From assembly GCF_018860245.1 (NCBI RefSeq), contig NZ_JAHKPD010000008.1, forward strand, positions 191,821-255,820: a stretch of DNA of 64,000 nt, written 5' to 3'. Numbering within the stretch: position 1 is the first letter of the stretch; each line of letters begins with the position of its first letter. Shown here piece after piece: positions 61,651 to 64,000 of this stretch. The position numbers and the translations under genes are program-made. The notes under the pieces were generated by a model, which saw nothing but the letters and a program-made list of their open reading frames with translations, had not been told where the DNA came from and searched no databases. The stretch is from Pseudotamlana agarivorans (GTDB lineage Bacteria; Bacteroidota; Bacteroidia; Flavobacteriales; Flavobacteriaceae).

Positions 61651-62664
61651 TCAAGCATCCATAGGGGCAGTGTCTCGGTACAAAATCATCTCACCATTAT
61701 TTTCTACTAAGCCAGTATCGTTATGTTGTACTAGAGCGCTGCCTGATTCTATGATTAATTTGGCATTACTTTCAACGATAACGTCATTTTCCACAACTAC
61801 TGTACCATCATTACTTATTGTGAATGTATGGCCACTTAAAACAGTTAAGTTGCAAGCCGAAATACTGCCGCTAGGGTCGGTGTCGAAATCGCCGTTTATT
61901 ATGACGTCATTAGTTAAGTCCGGAATACCATGGCTCCAATTAGCACCATCCCATGTAGTTGTACCTCCGGTGCAAAAACCCGGTATAGGATCACCCCAAA
62001 TTTCGATGTTGTCTATAGCGATGTCTTCTTCGCTATTGTCAGTGCGAATTTCTATTGTAATAATTAATTTGTCGCCTGTTCCAGATATTTTGTTAGATGT
62101 AAAAGTTGAGAACGTTGGTGTTATTCGTGTTCCATCACCTGTCCCGTTACTATTTGTGTCGATTGCTAAATATCCTTCGCTTGAATTGGTCGCATCCCAA
62201 CGAATATCTAACAATTGTGATGTAGCATTAGTTGGAGTCGGCCCAGCTGTGCTGTAAATGTCATACTTAAAAAAAATATAGTCATCCTCCTCCCAAGAGG
62301 TGCCATTATCGTCTTCTGCTAAATCTACTTTAAATTGTAGGTTATTAAATCCTGCAATGTCAATGTCGGTAATGTTTATAGTCGCAAAGAAGTTTGTGTT
62401 AAAACCAGAAAAGTAACGAAAGTCTTGAGCTCCAAAAAAATAACCTGTTTGATTGTTGTACTGCATGTCTGAAGAAATCGTACTACCGTTGGTTCTTATA
62501 AAATAGTCTTTCTCGTCTTTACCTGTTATAATTTGTTCCATAGGGTCAGTCGTATAACCAAGAGGACTGACCGTTTCAAAGTCCAAAATATAAATCTGTT
62601 GCGACTGCCCAAAGCAAAGACTAACAGCAAAGAAAAAAAACAGGGAGAGGGTAAAGTTTTTCAT
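61651..62664 (-). CDS. N-terminal half of a nonsense-interrupted T9SS surface protein
   Basis: 337 aa with signal peptide MKNFTLSLFFFFAVSLCFGQ. The first domain is a jelly-roll-like module (YILDFETVSPLGYTTDPMEQII, ending IAIDNIEIWGDP). A repeat-like shelf with TWDGANWSHGIPDLTNDVIINGDFD and an IVESNAKLIIESGSALVQHNDTG strand block follows, frequent in flavobacterial surface proteins. It ends in YRDTAPMDA followed by TGA where the family normally has Trp (PMDAWYEYTYWSSP). Without the C-terminal sorting domain it would be secreted to the periplasm but not exported. Confidence 0.85.
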   Translation of the reverse strand: MKNFTLSLFFFFAVSLCFGQSQQIYILDFETVSPLGYTTDPMEQIITGKDEKDYFIRTNGSTISSDMQYNNQTGYFFGAQDFRYFSGFNTNFFATINITDIDIAGFNNLQFKVDLAEDDNGTSWEEDDYIFFKYDIYSTAGPTPTNATSQLLDIRWDATNSSEGYLAIDTNSNGTGDGTRITPTFSTFTSNKISGTGDKLIITIEIRTDNSEEDIAIDNIEIWGDPIPGFCTGGTTTWDGANWSHGIPDLTNDVIINGDFDTDPSGSISACNLTVLSGHTFTISNDGTVVVENDVIVESNAKLIIESGSALVQHNDTGLVENNGEMILYRDTAPMDA

Positions 62665-62957
62665 GGTTAATTATTTTAAAGGCCTTGGTGTAAATTTAAG
62701 ATTGTATAGCAAAAATAGAGAAGACTCCAAGGGCGTTGTAGATCAATGTTATTGATTTATAAAAAAATACGAAGAAAATATTTATTCTTTAGTTAGAAGT
62801 TGGTAGCTAAATTTAACAATGAAAAATGAATATTTACAGGTGAAAAATTCACACATGAACCAATTAATCATTAGTCAAAAAAATAATAAATGACCTAGTC
62901 GTGGTCATGATTTTGAGTATCACAGCCAACAATTACAGGATTAAACGAATATACCCT

Positions 62958-64000
62958 TTACCGCTTCCCTTTTTTAGTAATCACTTCCCCGCTATCTAAT
63001 TCAATTTGAGCAATAAAAATAGAGCTTAATTTGGGAAGTTTGTAGGTTTTAGATTTACCACCTCCTTGTAAATGGTATAAGTTTTGTCCTAAGATATTGA
63101 AAATGTCAATCGAGTTAATCGCGTATTGTGAGGATATAAATTGTATGGTATTATTATCTAATGCCATAATTTGTACCGTCCTTTCACTATCGATTTGTGT
63201 TGCCGAAAGTGTTTTGTCAAAAACAACTTCAAAACGCTCGTTAAATTCGCCAATTTCTGAAGTGAAAGTGTAGGCGGCATCAGATAAATTATGAATCGTG
63301 TTTAGTAAATGATCTTTTAAATAGACCTTGTTTTTAGAAAGGAAATCACCTTGAAAATGATCTAGTTCTAATTTATAAATTGTAGAAGCGTCAACATTAG
63401 TGCTATACCCCAGTTTAATGATTTCATTTTCATGAATACCATTCACGCTTTTACCTTGAATCACGTATTTTTTATTGTTTGTGTCTATTGAAGAATATAA
63501 AAAGGCACTAAAATCCTGATTAACAATTCTCGTGGCATCATAAGATAAGCCGTCGTCGTAGGAAGTTGCTCCCTCAACATAGGCTATTAAAATCTGACTA
63601 AAAATTCCTTGGTTTGTGGTGAGGTTAAGCCACAGTTTGTTTTCTAATTCATTTGCTATTTTCTTGTTCTCTAAATTTTTTAAAAATTGGGCATTACTCG
63701 ATGCATCGGCCATGCGCATCGCGTTTGTAAAAGTCACCGTGCCATTGGTTAATCCTGGTATAAAAAAGCCTTGACCCGATGGTATGTATTTGTTTGGAAT
63801 GATGCCACTTGCGCCAGCGGCTCCTCCCGAGCCTATGGTAAAGGTGGCATAATCATTTTGATGAAAATTGGACTGCTCATTCCCCGCATGTGAATCGTGA
63901 TGTGCCGTGGTATGAGACCAAAAATAAGCAGCGCCATCAATAACAGTGGCATTGGCTTGTTGGAAGGCCACAAAGTCGATTGCCGAGGGGTAGGGGTTTC
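62958..64000 (-). CDS. C-terminal part of a second T9SS surface protein, runs off the window
   Basis: Open on the minus strand to the window edge: at the edge it reads NPYPSAIDFVAFQQAN, the same GNPYPSA block as in the neighbouring gene at 60166, so the start lies beyond 64000. It ends with a T9SS type A sorting domain (SIDIFNILGQNLYHLQGGGKSKTYKLPKLSSIFIAQIELDSGEVITKKGKR). The two genes are tandem paralogues whose sorting domains share the SGEVITKKG ending. The 293-bp gap between them shows no gene. Confidence 0.88.
   Translation of the reverse strand, partial: NPYPSAIDFVAFQQANATVIDGAAYFWSHTTAHHDSHAGNEQSNFHQNDYATFTIGSGGAAGASGIIPNKYIPSGQGFFIPGLTNGTVTFTNAMRMADASSNAQFLKNLENKKIANELENKLWLNLTTNQGIFSQILIAYVEGATSYDDGLSYDATRIVNQDFSAFLYSSIDTNNKKYVIQGKSVNGIHENEIIKLGYSTNVDASTIYKLELDHFQGDFLSKNKVYLKDHLLNTIHNLSDAAYTFTSEIGEFNERFEVVFDKTLSATQIDSERTVQIMALDNNTIQFISSQYAINSIDIFNILGQNLYHLQGGGKSKTYKLPKLSSIFIAQIELDSGEVITKKGKR

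Noticed and set aside
61640-62257. 205-aa plus-strand frame over the T9SS protein
   Set aside because: Antisense to the conserved surface-protein gene, whose frame makes domain sense; no start site or motif.

Overview
The window comes from a marine-type member of the Flavobacteriaceae (Bacteroidetes). Evidence: AT-rich sequence; promoters of the Bacteroidetes type (TTTG, an 18-20 nt spacer, TAnnTTTG); type IX secretion features (PorZ, C-terminal sorting domains); TonB-dependent receptors with carboxypeptidase-like N-domains; a plant-type acyl-ACP desaturase; and flavobacterial REP-like palindromes. It is chromosomal, dense, and mostly housekeeping, with several accessory islets. I saw no rRNA operon, CRISPR array or prophage. 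There is one tRNA gene, tRNA-Asn.

Layout. 1-5.1 kb: lipoprotein, hemH-hemJ (last heme steps), an NtrY-like kinase, a crotonase. 5.1-11.3 kb: a head-to-tail array of six small secreted paralogues on the minus strand. Five carry a near-identical promoter with a 22-bp box at fixed phase, and the sixth a degenerate version. An AraC regulator is divergent at the array head. 11.3-22.5 kb: HD hydrolase, acyl-ACP desaturase plus acyltransferase, bacilliredoxin, DnaJ/TerB protein, LD-carboxypeptidase, metG, secreted proteins, OmpA lipoprotein, ferritin and a 53-residue Cys/Lys-rich protein missed by length filters. 22.5-23.3 kb: a non-coding tandem duplication. 23.3-37.5 kb: AlkB-like, Tex, TerB, a response regulator-TonB receptor-YfiR/histidine kinase locus, mfd, a TlpA-like protein, YraN.

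37.6-47 kb is a metal-transport region with two Feo systems. The first runs DtxR/MntR regulator, membrane-anchored DtxR-like/FeoA fusion, split FeoB GTPase, FeoB permease, and then a convergent TonB receptor. The same 18-bp inverted-repeat operator lies upstream of both the operon and the receptor, so they probably form one metal regulon (manganese is my guess). The second is a conventional feoA-feoB-Cys-rich-protein operon on the minus strand, followed by a SCO copper chaperone.

47.9-51 kb: rseP, then a tRNA-Asn locus in which a 94-aa GIY-YIG nuclease gene sits between the tRNA promoter and the tRNA, flanked by a 19-bp direct repeat that copies the 5' end of the tRNA. An internally deleted ISL3-family (ISAon1-like) element follows. 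51-52.4 kb: a compact three-gene exosortase operon with a single PID-CTERM-like substrate. 52.6-64 kb: ArsC/Spx-like protein, DinB-like protein, lipoprotein, outer-membrane protein, gdhA, porZ-recO, and two tandem T9SS-exported surface proteins. One of these is interrupted by a single in-frame TGA and the other runs off the window.

Best candidates for a second look: the GIY-YIG insertion into tRNA-Asn, the phased-box paralogue array, the DtxR/FeoA/split-FeoB/TonB regulon, and the one-substrate exosortase operon.
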